Part shown: positions 17,178 through 26,456 of the stretch, piece by piece
How positions within the stretch are numbered: the stretch's first letter is position 1
Layout: every line of letters begins with the position of its first letter
Assembly (NCBI GenBank): GCA_963748105.1
Contig: CAVVHP010000004.1
Span: 62,001 to 126,000 of the forward strand
DNA: 64,000 bases
Reading direction: 5' to 3'
Source: JAKAGZ01 sp963748105
Lineage (GTDB): Bacteria > Bacteroidota > Ignavibacteria > Ignavibacteriales > Ignavibacteriaceae
Notes under the pieces: generated by a model
What the model was told of the DNA's origin: nothing
The model's database searches: none
What the model saw: the letters and a program-made list of their open reading frames with translations, nothing else
Translations under genes and position numbers: made by a program

Positions 17178-17711
17178 TTATTTTTGTACTTCAATAAGAT
17201 TTTGAATTTGCCGGTAATGATGATCAAAATGATTTTTTAAAAAATCCAGCATCTGGTTTGAGTTTAACCATCCTGCCAGCGGATGCTTAAAAGTTGCTTT
17301 ATTCCCTATAGATTCAGGCAGTTTTTCTAGAGCTTCGCCAAAATTATTTCTTATAGTGTTCCATTTATTTTTAAGTTCCTGAATGTCGTATTCATCAGGC
17401 ATATTTGTAAGCATTCTTGGTGCCTTAAATTTAAATGAAGATTTGAGGGCGAGAGACAGTGAAACATGCCTGAAAAATCCCAAAATTCCGGAATTATTCA
17501 GCTTTTCTGTTTTTTCGAGATTTTTTCTGAAAGCAATACAGGTCAATTGTTCCGATTTAACAAGATGAAAAATAATCTGGGTAACAGACCATTTTGAAGG
17601 ATCTTTCTTGAAATTGATTTCTTTTTTACTTAAGCCATCAAGTTGCTTAAATAAAGCAATCCTGCTTTTTTCAAGTTCTTCAAATTTTATACTTAAATCT
17701 TGTTTCATCAT
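17178..17711 (-). CDS. DinB-family putative metal-dependent hydrolase/transferase
   Basis: A 177-residue DinB_2 four-helix protein. The metal-binding pattern is present: H49 in QIIFHLVKSEQ and the C-terminal pair in FLKNHFDHHYRQIQNL, with WSVTQIIFHL before the first His. DinB/YfiT-like proteins include bacillithiol and mycothiol transferases and uncharacterised hydrolases. The start overlaps the stop of the upstream lipocalin-like gene by 4 bp (17708-17711), so the two are translationally coupled. It is the only non-lipocalin member of the cluster at 15.9-18.3 kb. Confidence 0.8.
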   Translation of the reverse strand: MMKQDLSIKFEELEKSRIALFKQLDGLSKKEINFKKDPSKWSVTQIIFHLVKSEQLTCIAFRKNLEKTEKLNNSGILGFFRHVSLSLALKSSFKFKAPRMLTNMPDEYDIQELKNKWNTIRNNFGEALEKLPESIGNKATFKHPLAGWLNSNQMLDFLKNHFDHHYRQIQNLIEVQK

Positions 17712-18340
17712 TGCTTCTTTTGAACTTTTATTAATTCCAGTTTTTCTTTAATTCCAGGCCGACTAATAGTAAGCTGATCTTTTTTCTTATTAATTGTAAA
17801 TCCAATGGTTATTGACGGATTGTCTTTAGATGTAATTGTAAACTCATTCCCGTTAATTTTATAACGGCCTTTAATTGATTTGACAATGAGATCTACAAAT
17901 AAAGTATTATACTGTGTGAATCTTTGCCTTGCATGGTACCCGTTATAATTTTCTGAAAGCCATGTACCAACCAAGCCACGTCCTTTTGTAATGCGAACAG
18001 ACTTAATGGTATTCTTACGCATTCCAACTTGATTTATCTGGTAAAGAGTATCGCCTTTAATTATTATCTGGCTGGTGTCAACCTCAGTGCTTCCTGTTTT
18101 AGGATTATTGAACATTGTAATAATTGAATTTCCTCTTGACAGATAGCTCCCTTTTATTGGAACTGCAACATCATATTCAACATTACCTTCTTTGTCAAAA
18201 GTCATAGTAACTTTTGTTTTTTGTTCCTTCAACACATTAGTAATCCAGTGGCCAACAAGAGTATTTGATTTTTTTTGAGCAAACGTATTTGCCATTAACA
18301 GGCATAAAATAATCGAAATATAAAGTGCTTTGTTTTTCAT
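17708..18340 (-). CDS. secreted lipocalin-like protein, copy 3 (divergent)
   Basis: A 210-residue protein with signal peptide ending NTFAQ. Like copies 1 and 2 it has two GxW halves, LVGHWITNVLK and LVGTWLSENYN, each with a KGxYxxxGNxxxI strand (KGSYLSRGNSIITM and KGRYKINGNEFTITS). It is the most diverged of the three and heads the transcription unit, with the DinB gene coupled by a 4-bp overlap. The internal duplication indicates that one barrel was doubled before the genes multiplied. Confidence 0.65.
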   Translation of the reverse strand: MKNKALYISIILCLLMANTFAQKKSNTLVGHWITNVLKEQKTKVTMTFDKEGNVEYDVAVPIKGSYLSRGNSIITMFNNPKTGSTEVDTSQIIIKGDTLYQINQVGMRKNTIKSVRITKGRGLVGTWLSENYNGYHARQRFTQYNTLFVDLIVKSIKGRYKINGNEFTITSKDNPSITIGFTINKKKDQLTISRPGIKEKLELIKVQKKQ

Positions 18341-18474
18341 ATTAATAAATGTTGATTTTTGAAAAAAATATGAATTAAAATCAAATTTTGAGTTTATCGT
18401 ATCGGGAAGTGTAAATATATGCTATTTGAACCCCGGAATTCAAGCCATTAATCGTCTTTTTTTTTGTTAAAACT

Positions 18475-19095
18475 CTAATCAAATATCTTTTTTACGAGAT
18501 TAATTACATCACCTATCGGTATCTGAAGTCCGGGCCCGACATTTTCATTTATAGCCTGATCTGATCCTTCAGGATATTTTTTCTTAAAATATTTGTGCAG
18601 TTCATCATTTAGTTTTTTAACCAATATTTGTCTTGAAAATTTTCTCTTTGCTATTCCTTTAGCCTGTTCACTCAAAATGAATTTGGCATAAACAGGGTTT
18701 CTAACAAGAAACGTATCTAGTAAAGATTGTGCGAACTGCCAATAATTATCCTTGCTATCATCAATTACTGAACTTACAATCAAAGAATCTTTTTGAATTA
18801 TTGAAGTATCCGCAACAATTTCTGGCTGTGTTATGATAATTTTATCATCTATTGCCGGCTTTTCCTTTTTTATTACCGGTTCCTTTTCCACCTGAGTTTT
18901 GGTAATGGGATTATTTTTCTCTTTTGTTTTAGCCGGTATTTCTGAAAACAAAATTGTTGAATATTCAGATTTGCCTGTTGATAAATTTCCAAATTTAAAG
19001 AACATAAATATTATCAGAAGAATAATGTGAATTAGTAATGAAAGAAAAACAGCTGTTTTATTAATTTGCTTTTCAAAACCGTCTAGATTGTTCAC
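18475..19095 (-). CDS. membrane-anchored hypothetical protein with TonB-like N-terminus
   Basis: A 206-residue protein. A short cytoplasmic N-tail precedes a single membrane helix (TAVFLSLLIHIILLIIFMFF, residues 14-33), the arrangement of TonB-type energy transducers. A charged linker follows with KxK/EPV repeats (KEKNNPITKTQVEKEPVIKK). The C-terminal part (KRKFSRQILVKKLNDELHKYF and PEGSDQAINENVG) is not a recognisable TonB domain. Candidate roles are TonB-like coupling or envelope tethering; neither is proven. Confidence 0.5.
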   Translation of the reverse strand: MNNLDGFEKQINKTAVFLSLLIHIILLIIFMFFKFGNLSTGKSEYSTILFSEIPAKTKEKNNPITKTQVEKEPVIKKEKPAIDDKIIITQPEIVADTSIIQKDSLIVSSVIDDSKDNYWQFAQSLLDTFLVRNPVYAKFILSEQAKGIAKRKFSRQILVKKLNDELHKYFKKKYPEGSDQAINENVGPGLQIPIGDVINLVKKIFD

Positions 19096-19188
19096 TACAT
19101 CTTCTGATAAATTTCAAATAGAGTAATAAAAGCCTTAATATTGTACTGTGAGGTGGCGGTTCTGTTTCAGAGGTGGGCGATAAAAGCC

Positions 19189-19629
19189 TTATTTATCACT
19201 TTCCACGTATTCAACAACCCAGGGGCCAATTCCGGTTATCTGAATGTCAGCAGACTCGTCTGTACAGACATAGTGGTGCAAAACAGGAGAATTAACTTAA
19301 TATCCTGCAATGATAAATTTTACGGAATTCCTTTTATCAATTTTATCTCCTGATCCTACATAAACGGATCCCGATAAAATAGTAACTCGTTCGTTGCTTG
19401 TATGTGAATTAAGCTTAACAATTTAGTTGGCTGGAATTTTTATTCGTAAAGTATAAAGAGAGTCTAATTTTGGATTTCCTTCCAGAAAAGAAATTAGAGT
19501 GTCGGGCATTCCCAATCGCAAGACCAGGTCTTTTTCATTCAGCTGAATTCGATTATTTTGATCTTTCGTTTGAGCTGAAATATTCAGAGATAATAGGACT
19601 GCTATAATAATAAAAGATAAATTTTTTAA
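19189..19629 (-). pseudogene. decayed secreted cupin with two in-frame TAA codons
   Basis: One continuous frame encodes a signal peptide (SFIIIAVLLSLNISAQ), then LGMPDTLISFLEGNPKLDSLYTLRIKIPAN, TAA, IVKLNSHTSNERVTILSGSV with the His-containing cupin motif, AGY, TAA, VNSPVLHHYVCTDESADIQI and TGIGPWVVEYVESDK. No ATG exists at the 5' end, although AGGAG sits at the right distance. There is no frameshift; both stops are substitutions, probably of Tyr or similar codons. The family is a DUF4437/cupin type that binds a metal through the HSH and HH motifs. True decay is likelier here than in the frameshifted genes. Confidence 0.6.
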
Positions 19630-19648
19630 TTTGTTACTCCTGTTTTTT

Positions 19649-20014
19649 CTAAATCCATTCAGGCCTCGTTATTGTTTTTTCATTTTTGACATTGCCGGTA
19701 TTCAAAGTAGATTTTGGCTCTATTAATAATATGTGAACTTCTTTTTCAGCAACAGGTTTGTGTTCAACACCTTTCGGTATAACTATAAACTCGCCTTCGT
19801 TAATTTCTATGTCGCCCTCTTTTAGTCTCATTAAAAGAGTACCTTTATTTACCAGGAAGAGTTCGTCTTCATTAACATGGTGGTGCCAGTCGAATTCACC
19901 CTTAACCTTTGCCAGTTTTACGTGGCTGTCGTTAATTTCCCCGGCAATTCTCGGGTTCCAGTAATCATTAATCAGGCTGAATTTTTCTTTCAGGTTTTTC
20001 TTTTCAATTTTCAT
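19649..20014 (-). CDS. small cupin-domain protein
   Basis: A 121-residue single-domain cupin. The metal-binding motif HHHVNEDELFLVNKGT (GX5HXHX3,4EX6G type) and the second motif IPKGVEHKPVAEKEVHILLIEP are intact. The frame is open to 20071, but 20034-20069 is a terminator hairpin of the upstream gene, so the start is ATG 20014 (MKIEKKNLKEKFS). Cytoplasmic. Cupins of this size include mannose-6-phosphate isomerase-like and dioxygenase-like proteins; no specific substrate can be named. It lies next to the decayed secreted cupin. Confidence 0.8.
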   Translation of the reverse strand: MKIEKKNLKEKFSLINDYWNPRIAGEINDSHVKLAKVKGEFDWHHHVNEDELFLVNKGTLLMRLKEGDIEINEGEFIVIPKGVEHKPVAEKEVHILLIEPKSTLNTGNVKNEKTITRPEWI

Positions 20015-20033
20015 GACGTAGAAGTTTTTAATT

Positions 20034-20069
20034 AATAAAAAAAGCCGGTTGAAATAAAATTCAGCCGGC
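20034..20069 (-). terminator. rho-independent terminator of the DUF2892 gene
   Basis: On the minus strand GCCGGCTGAA pairs with TTCAACCGGC and is followed by a run of seven T. It starts about 20 bp after the DUF2892 stop codon and separates it from the cupin gene. Confidence 0.85.
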
Positions 20070-20089
20070 AAATAAAAGCGGAGATTTTG

Positions 20090-20299
20090 CTATTTATCTT
20101 CTTTTTTACCGGTATTAATGCCAAGCGGCATATAAGCCGGGCAAAAACTCATCAGGCTTGTAAGAAGAAAAACGATTGCAATAATTCCGAGTATAATTCC
20201 CAGGGTTCCTGAAATTACTTCGGTAAAATATAAAACAGCAATTACAACGGCGGCTAAAATTCTAACAGCCTTATCTGCATTACCCATATTTTTTTTCAT
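20090..20299 (-). CDS. DUF2892 (YgaP transmembrane-like) protein
   Basis: A 69-residue membrane protein with the DUF2892 pattern: MKKNMGNADKAVRILAAVV (N-terminal basic stretch with GxxDRxxR-like spacing), a membrane helix, a glycine turn, a second helix and CPAYMPLGINTGKK at the end. The family corresponds to the membrane part of the rhodanese YgaP but occurs widely as a free small protein. The Cys in SFCPAYMPLG is conserved. Function unknown. AGGGTGA precedes the start. Confidence 0.8.
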   Translation of the reverse strand: MKKNMGNADKAVRILAAVVIAVLYFTEVISGTLGIILGIIAIVFLLTSLMSFCPAYMPLGINTGKKEDK

Positions 20300-20377
20300 A
20301 GAATCACCCTCTTATTTTTATTAGTAAAATAAATTATGCTTTATAATTTTTATAAGCAATATATAAAATTAAGCGAC

Positions 20378-22168
20378 TTACTTTTTCACAAGGCTAATCA
20401 ACATATCGCCCGCCTCCGGTTTCGGTTTTGTATCGTGTGTAAAAACCTCGAGGTTTTTGTTTTTATCGATTAAAAAAAGCGGAGTAACATTATCTTTGCC
20501 GTTTTTTTCCAGGTAAGTATTATAGTTGAACTTTTCGCTTAAATTTGTTGATCTTAGGAATATTTCCCTGTCGAAATATTTCATTATATAATCGCAATTT
20601 ATGTTTTCATTGAAGAGAGTATGTCCCCTGAGTTCATGCGATAAATCATCATTGTCCGGATCCTCTTCTCCCGCTGTTGAAAGTTGATACACCTCGGTCC
20701 GTCCGAAAATTTTCAAAAAATGAATCGCTGCTAAGGAATTAATTTCCGGGTTTGGTGTAAGAGCAAGCAGGCGCCCGATACCGGAAAGATCAATTTCATC
20801 CATAACGTAGTCGGATAAAATGCTTCCATAATAAACCGGCAAACCCTCCATTTTAGCAATAGAAAGGTTGGCACGGTTTGTATCAACTATCACGCATCTT
20901 AGTCCTTTTGTTATCAGTATTTTGCCGATTGCCCGTGCAAAAGGATGACCGCCTATAATAAGGCAGCCCTGCGGGTTAGGTTCGGCAATGCCGAGCCATT
21001 TTGAGACCGGGACTGCCGAAAGCCCGTAGACCGTAATCGATGCTACAATAACAAGAAAGGTAACCGGCACAAGTATTTCCGCCGATTTGTATCCCAGCCT
21101 GACAAGTTCAAGTGCGAAAATTGAACTTACCGCCGCGGCCACAACCCCGCGCGGAGCCATAAAAGAAAGGAATAGTTTTTCCCTCCATTTTAATTTTGAT
21201 TTTACTGTTGAAATAAATATAGCGGCAGGCCTTACAATCAGAATTAATGCGCCGACAAATATAAAGGTTCCGGCATTGAGCATCTGAATGTGACTTATTT
21301 GCAGCCTTGCAGCAAGAATTATAAAAAGAAAAGAAAGAAGAAGAAGCCGGAGGTTTTCCTTAAATTCTACAATATGTTTCACATTAACTTTTTTCTGGTT
21401 GGCGAGAAAAATACCCATCACTGTAACCGCAAGTAAACCGCTTTCACTTTGAATAATATTAGATAAAGCAAAGACTGCAATAACAAGGGTCAGTGAAAAA
21501 GGATTTTGCAGAAAGTCTGGTATCAGTTTATGCTTTAACAATAATATCATGGCGTAACTGCCGAGCACGCCAATTGTGCTGCTGATTAGAATAATTTTCA
21601 ACAGGCCGGTAATAGTCTGCAGTGTAGCAGCGCCGAAGCCGGAAGCAATCAGCGCTTCAAAAATAAGTATAGCAAGAAGAGCGCCTATGGGGTCGTTGAC
21701 TATTCCTTCCCACTTAAGAATGCTATTAATGTTTTGTGCCGGCCTGATGAGTCTGAGCAGGGGAAGGATAACCGTTGGCCCGGTAACAACAAGTATCGCG
21801 CCGAGTAAAAGGGAAAGCGAAAATTCCAGGTCAAGTATAAAATAGGACGCAAGCGTAATTAATATCCAGGTAACAGGAATAGCGATTATAATCAGGTTTC
21901 TGACAATCTTTCCGACGTGCTTTAATTCTGAAATTTTCAGGCTTAGGCCGCCTTCAAATAATATTATAGCTACTGAAATTGAAACTATGGGAAACAGCAG
22001 GCTTCCGAAAAATTCATCCGGTTTAAGCAGCCCGGTAAAAGGGCCCGCGATAAAGCCGAAAAGTAATAAAAGCAGGATAGACGGCAGTTTAAACTTCCAC
22101 GCAACCCACTGCGCGAAAAGGCCAATTACAATTATGGCCGCCAGCATTGTTAGTATGTAATGATTCAA
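20378..22168 (-). CDS. cation:proton antiporter with C-terminal TrkA-N domain
   Basis: A 596-residue protein with about 12 membrane segments of the CPA1/NhaP type (residues 1-390) and a cytoplasmic Rossmann-like TrkA-N domain (GCLIIGGHPFARAIGKILITKG at about 401-422, then a VIVDTNRANL strand). The ion-binding acid pair of CPA1 is seen in GIVNDPIGALLAIL (ND motif). The family exchanges Na+ or K+ for protons in pH and salt homeostasis. The final part resembles TrkA-C-like sensor sequence. A complete gene without frameshifts, and the largest in this part of the window. Confidence 0.85.
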   Translation of the reverse strand: MNHYILTMLAAIIVIGLFAQWVAWKFKLPSILLLLLFGFIAGPFTGLLKPDEFFGSLLFPIVSISVAIILFEGGLSLKISELKHVGKIVRNLIIIAIPVTWILITLASYFILDLEFSLSLLLGAILVVTGPTVILPLLRLIRPAQNINSILKWEGIVNDPIGALLAILIFEALIASGFGAATLQTITGLLKIILISSTIGVLGSYAMILLLKHKLIPDFLQNPFSLTLVIAVFALSNIIQSESGLLAVTVMGIFLANQKKVNVKHIVEFKENLRLLLLSFLFIILAARLQISHIQMLNAGTFIFVGALILIVRPAAIFISTVKSKLKWREKLFLSFMAPRGVVAAAVSSIFALELVRLGYKSAEILVPVTFLVIVASITVYGLSAVPVSKWLGIAEPNPQGCLIIGGHPFARAIGKILITKGLRCVIVDTNRANLSIAKMEGLPVYYGSILSDYVMDEIDLSGIGRLLALTPNPEINSLAAIHFLKIFGRTEVYQLSTAGEEDPDNDDLSHELRGHTLFNENINCDYIMKYFDREIFLRSTNLSEKFNYNTYLEKNGKDNVTPLFLIDKNKNLEVFTHDTKPKPEAGDMLISLVKK

Positions 22169-22295
22169 TTACCCCCCGGTGATTGTTCAAGGTATTAGGC
22201 ATAAGAAAATAATTAAAAACAAAACAAAAAAATATCAGGAAAGGAATTTTATAATCTCTTCCCGGAAGAATGGTTTATTACTATTTTTGATAATT

Positions 22296-22988
22296 TTATT
22301 TAAGAACTATCTTTACTGAAGAAAACCACAGTTTAAAACTCTTACCGACAACGTTATGAATAGTTGAAATTTTCAGCCCGTTATAATTTTTATAACCTTC
22401 CCAGGTCAATGCTCTTCCGTTTTTCTTACCCCCTTCCCTGTAAACCCATTCATGAATCAGGTTATCTTTCCCGATGTAAAGTTCAAAGATATCACCCGGG
22501 GTATAGCCTCCTGCCGAGGGTGGGTATTTAACTATTAAGCAGTGAGATGTTTTTTTACTGATCGGGTACGGCTTCATTCCAGCATCTGTAAGTTCAGCTT
22601 TCTTGTCCCATATAAGATGAAATGGAAACAGCAGCCAGTATTGATCATTAATAAATCTGGCATCGACAAAAGCTTTTAAAGAATCATTTCTATCTATATT
22701 GCCGGTTATATATGAATATGAGATTTCTTTCCCGTCCTTTCCGGGACCTTTAAATGTAACTTTATTTGTTCCGGGTTCCCAGTACCAGCTCCTTGAAATT
22801 TTTCTGTTTTTAGTTTTCACATTAAATGTAAAAGAGACAGACTTTACTTTATCAAACGAATTAAAACCGTAAGTATCCGCGACTTTTTTTGCAAGTGCTT
22901 CCGCTTTTGTCTGCGCAAAATTATTGTTCATAAAAATGAAAACTGATACCAGTACTAATACAATAGTTAATATTAAGGATTTCTTCAT
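22296..22988 (-). CDS. secreted hypothetical protein, LolA-like outline
   Basis: A 230-residue protein with signal peptide (ends NNNFAQ). The mature part begins AEALAKKVADTYGFNSFDKVKSVSFTFNV, an opening often seen in LolA/LolB-like lipoprotein-sorting folds, and continues with long beta-strand-rich stretches with SWYWEPGTNKVTF and GRALTWEGYKNYNGLKI. No catalytic residues stand out. I would call it a periplasmic protein with possible lipid-binding fold. It is followed after about 270 bp by an MFS gene on the same strand. Confidence 0.55.
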   Translation of the reverse strand: MKKSLILTIVLVLVSVFIFMNNNFAQTKAEALAKKVADTYGFNSFDKVKSVSFTFNVKTKNRKISRSWYWEPGTNKVTFKGPGKDGKEISYSYITGNIDRNDSLKAFVDARFINDQYWLLFPFHLIWDKKAELTDAGMKPYPISKKTSHCLIVKYPPSAGGYTPGDIFELYIGKDNLIHEWVYREGGKKNGRALTWEGYKNYNGLKISTIHNVVGKSFKLWFSSVKIVLK

Positions 22989-23024
22989 CGTTAATCCTCT
23001 TCGTTTATTTTTTAGATTAGATTA

Positions 23025-24297
23025 TCAGCGGTTAGTCTTAATAGCCCGGCTACAGGGCAAAACTAATTCAGTTTTATTTTTAAATAATACTCTTTTTCCC
23101 TCTACCGTTTCAGGCATAAAATAGTACACAACAAGAGCACCGGATAAGTGTAAGAGCGCCAACTGCAATAAATGGAAGCTCAAAAAATATTACCGCAAGC
23201 AAACCTGCAATCAAAGGGCCCGTTGCAATTCCAAGCCCGAACCCCATTGTAATAATACTCATTTGTCTTCCTTCACCCCCGGACGTTGAAAGATCGGCCG
23301 CAATAGCAAATGCCGGCGCTGCAATAGCTGCTGCCGCCGCACCCTGGGCTAATCTCACCAGCACAAACTGGGTTAAAGTAGTTACTTCTCCTAAAAAAAT
23401 AGTAGCAGGGGCCATCAAAATTAATCCGCCAATTATCAGGGGTTTTCTACCGATAAAATCGGACAGCCTTCCGAGGGGAACCTGCAGAAGCAGTCTTCCT
23501 ACCATTAGCATGCTGAACGCGAAACTAAACCCGAAAGCGGTTATACCGAGTTTCGTATTAAATTCATTTTCCAGGGTTGTTACCATGGAAAACGCAGAAG
23601 CCATTAAAAAAGTAGCAAGTCCCGCACTGAAAATTCCGGGAGAAAGCAGGTCCATGTCAATTATTTTTATTTTTGGTCTTTTATTGTCTTTAAATACATT
23701 CCTCACATCATCGACCCATAACTGAATTAAAATCATCGCGAGAAAAATAAATCCGCTGCCGGCATAAAAGGCTGCGTTAAAGCCGTAACGGTCGAGAAGA
23801 AAACCGCCGATGAGCGGACCAATGACAAAACCAACCATCCTGAATGTACTATAAACTCCCATTGCCCCGCCGCGGGTTTCTTTTTTTGTTATTGCCGCCA
23901 TGAGCGACATTGCCGCCGGGATTGTAATTGCTACTGCTATTCCCTGCAGGGTTCTTAGTACCAGGAGACTTAGATATGTATCCGCAAAAATAAAAAGAAA
24001 CGTGCAGATACCGATCATACCAAGCCCGAATTGTATTAAGATTTTTCTTCTTCCCAGATGGTCTGCCAGCGCACCCATCAATGGTTGAAAAAACGCTACC
24101 ACAAAGCCGTAAATTGAAATTAAAATCCCGACCATTATCGGAACAGGCAGGTGCAGGTATTCCGAAGGGAGCTTCACTATATAAAGAGGAATAATTATAA
24201 AAAGAATACTATTGCCCATTGCGTCGGCGAGGCGTGCAACCGAAAGAGCCAGTACAGCCCGGTTTACCCCGGTAGTCTTCATCAGTTTTTCTATCAC
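23025..24297 (-). CDS. MFS transporter (frameshifted near the C-terminus)
   Basis: A 12-segment major facilitator of about 420 residues. Motif A is GALADHLGRRKILIQFG; the second half has the repeat GRLSDFIGRKPLIIGG, and RTLQGIAVAITIPAAMS marks the antiporter-type helix 4-5 region. The uncorrected frame stops at 23110 after CCVLFYA; removing one C near 23148 restores IGALVVYYFMPETVEG, the usual MFS end, and moves the stop to 23025. Drug or sugar export is possible; the substrate cannot be read. Confidence 0.8.
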
Positions 24298-24448
24298 GTA
24301 ATTATCTCCGTAAGAACTAAAATCCTGATATTATAGTAAAAATAAAGATAATTATGAAATTTAAATGGGGTAACCGTGCCCTGTCATTACGGGCCCTGCT
24401 AAAGCGAGCCCGTATTGACAAAAAATGGAATCGTTGAAATGGAGGTAA

Positions 24449-25012
24449 TTACCGAGCAATTCCTATTACGCCGCAGCCAGCCCTTGGACCTGCAGCACCG
24501 GTCGGTTGTGAGTAAAGATCATCAGTTCCTTCGTGAACTATTAACCCTCTTCCGATAATCGAATGTGGTCCCCAAAACGTCAGCATGTCATCAGTCCACT
24601 CCAGATGTGCTTTCCCGTTTGCATCGGCAGTAATATTTCCCATATCGCCAACGTGTCTTACTTTATCCATAGGTCCGCCGTGTTTTACATTTTCCGGATT
24701 AAAATGCCCGCCCGCGGAGGTTCCGTCCAGTGCACTGCAGTCACCGAATTCGTGAATGTGAAATCCATGGCTACCGGGTTTTAAGCCTTCTATATCCGCA
24801 ACAACTTTTACACCACCATCTACTTTAGTAAAAGTTACAATTCCATGGGCATCATGTCCTTTTGTAGGATGAACAACGCAAACAGCTTTAGTGGTATAGG
24901 CCATCATTTTGTGATCTTTCATATTATGCTTCATCTGCTGGGGAAATGCTGTAACTACAAAAAATATTGCCATTAAAAACGTAAGTCGATAGAAATCCTG
25001 TTTTTTTGTCAT
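24449..25012 (-). CDS. sodC: periplasmic Cu/Zn superoxide dismutase
   Basis: A 187-residue protein with an N-terminal export signal (residues 1-25). All metal ligands are visible: HGFHIHEFGDC (Cu His pair and disulfide Cys), AGGHFNPENVKHGG (bridging His and Zn His), VRHVGDMGNI (Zn ligands) and GRGLIVHEGTDDL (Cu His), with GPRAGCGVIGI carrying the second disulfide Cys. It converts superoxide to peroxide and oxygen outside the cytoplasm. A Met/His-rich patch (MKHNMKDHKMM) after the signal may help copper loading. Single gene with an AGGAGG-like ribosome site. Confidence 0.95.
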   Translation of the reverse strand: MTKKQDFYRLTFLMAIFFVVTAFPQQMKHNMKDHKMMAYTTKAVCVVHPTKGHDAHGIVTFTKVDGGVKVVADIEGLKPGSHGFHIHEFGDCSALDGTSAGGHFNPENVKHGGPMDKVRHVGDMGNITADANGKAHLEWTDDMLTFWGPHSIIGRGLIVHEGTDDLYSQPTGAAGPRAGCGVIGIAR

Positions 25013-25167
25013 AGGTTCCTCCTGTCTTTTATGAAGAGAAATGTTTTTATACTTAAATAATCTTAGGCTTATTTAAGCGAAGTTCTTTAAATTTTAATTA
25101 ATTTCAGGAAAGTTACAAGATAAATATAAATCTAAACGCAGGGATATCTAATTATGCAATCTTTTAG

Positions 25168-26379
25168 TTAAGCGAAGTTTTTAACGATTAGTTCTGAAAT
25201 AGTAAGACCGATACTCAAAGAAGCGGTTGCCGCCGGTGACGGGGCATTTAAAACATGGATCATTTTTTCTGCTTCTATAATTCTGAAATCATCAACAAGT
25301 TTTCCATCTGGTTCAAGTGCCTGGGCTCTTACGCCGGCGCCTTCACGGTAAATATCATCATACTCTATTTCAGGAATTAATTTTTGAAGTGCTTTTACAA
25401 ATGCGTCCTTGCTGAAAGATCTGTGAAATTCGTGAAATCCCATTTTATAATGTTTGGCCGCCATTTTCCAGAAACCCGTATATGTTATCATTCCCAGAAT
25501 ATCGGGAATTGAAATATCAGAATGTTTGTATCCTTCTCTCTTAAATGCCAGTACAGCATTTGGCCCGGCTTCAACACCGCCTTTTATCATTCGCGTAAAA
25601 TGTACCCCGAGAAAAGGAAATTTAGGATCAGGCACCGGATAAATCAGATTGTTTACGAGATGTTCTTTTTCTTTTTTTATTCTATAATATTCGCCGCGGA
25701 AAGGAACAATCTGCAGGCCCGGTTCAACTCCGCAAAGTTTTGCTATTCGGTCTGATTGAAGTCCACCGCAATTAACAAGGAATTTTGCCCTGATTTCTCC
25801 ACTTTCGGTTTCCAGGATTAAATTTTCTTTATCCTTTTTTAAATTTAAAAAACGGCTTATGGTTTTTATTTCCCCGCTCTTTTCTTTTATTAGTCTTGAA
25901 TAGGCATCTACAACATCTTTGTAATCTACTATTCCGGTTTCTCCGACGAACAAACCTTCAATTCCGTTTACGTGCGGTTCATATTCTTTTAATTCTTCTT
26001 TTGACAATCTTTTTATTTCCTTCAGACCGTTTTCTTTTCCCCTCCGTTCAAGTTCATCCAAAGAAGCTATTTCATTTTTAATAGTGGCAACAACAAGCTT
26101 TCCACATTTGTCGTGTTTAATTCCGTTCTCTTCGCAGAAGCGATACATCATTTCCCTACCGGTAGTACAGTTCCGGGCTTTGAGAGAACCGGGTTTATAA
26201 TAGAGTCCCGAATGAATCACCCCGCTGTTGTTTCCTGTCTGGTGTGCGGCAAGATGATCTTCTGATTCCAGGATTACAATCCTATTATTTCTTTTTTTCT
26301 GAAGACTAAGAGCGGTTGCTGTTCCTACAATTCCTCCGCCTATGATCGCAATGTCGTAGATTTGTGAAGTGTTCTGCAT
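25168..26379 (-). CDS. lhgO: L-2-hydroxyglutarate oxidase/dehydrogenase
   Basis: A 403-residue FAD enzyme of the DAO family. The nucleotide fold is IAIIGGGIVGTATALSLQ at residues 9-26, followed by HQTGNNSGVIHSGLYYKPGSLKA, the signature of LhgO/L2HGDH. VNCGGLQSDRIAKLCGV and LGVHFTRMIKGGVEAGPNAVLA fit the same subfamily. It oxidises L-2-hydroxyglutarate to 2-oxoglutarate, usually at the membrane with electrons passed to quinone. Length is normal. The C-terminus ends ELIVKNFA. Single gene, no frameshift. Confidence 0.92.
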   Translation of the reverse strand: MQNTSQIYDIAIIGGGIVGTATALSLQKKRNNRIVILESEDHLAAHQTGNNSGVIHSGLYYKPGSLKARNCTTGREMMYRFCEENGIKHDKCGKLVVATIKNEIASLDELERRGKENGLKEIKRLSKEELKEYEPHVNGIEGLFVGETGIVDYKDVVDAYSRLIKEKSGEIKTISRFLNLKKDKENLILETESGEIRAKFLVNCGGLQSDRIAKLCGVEPGLQIVPFRGEYYRIKKEKEHLVNNLIYPVPDPKFPFLGVHFTRMIKGGVEAGPNAVLAFKREGYKHSDISIPDILGMITYTGFWKMAAKHYKMGFHEFHRSFSKDAFVKALQKLIPEIEYDDIYREGAGVRAQALEPDGKLVDDFRIIEAEKMIHVLNAPSPAATASLSIGLTISELIVKNFA

Positions 26380-26456
26380 CTAAATACCAAAGAGATATTA
26401 GTTTTAATATCTAAAAATAGCTTTAACGTTGATGAGATTAAAGTAGATGCTAAAGA

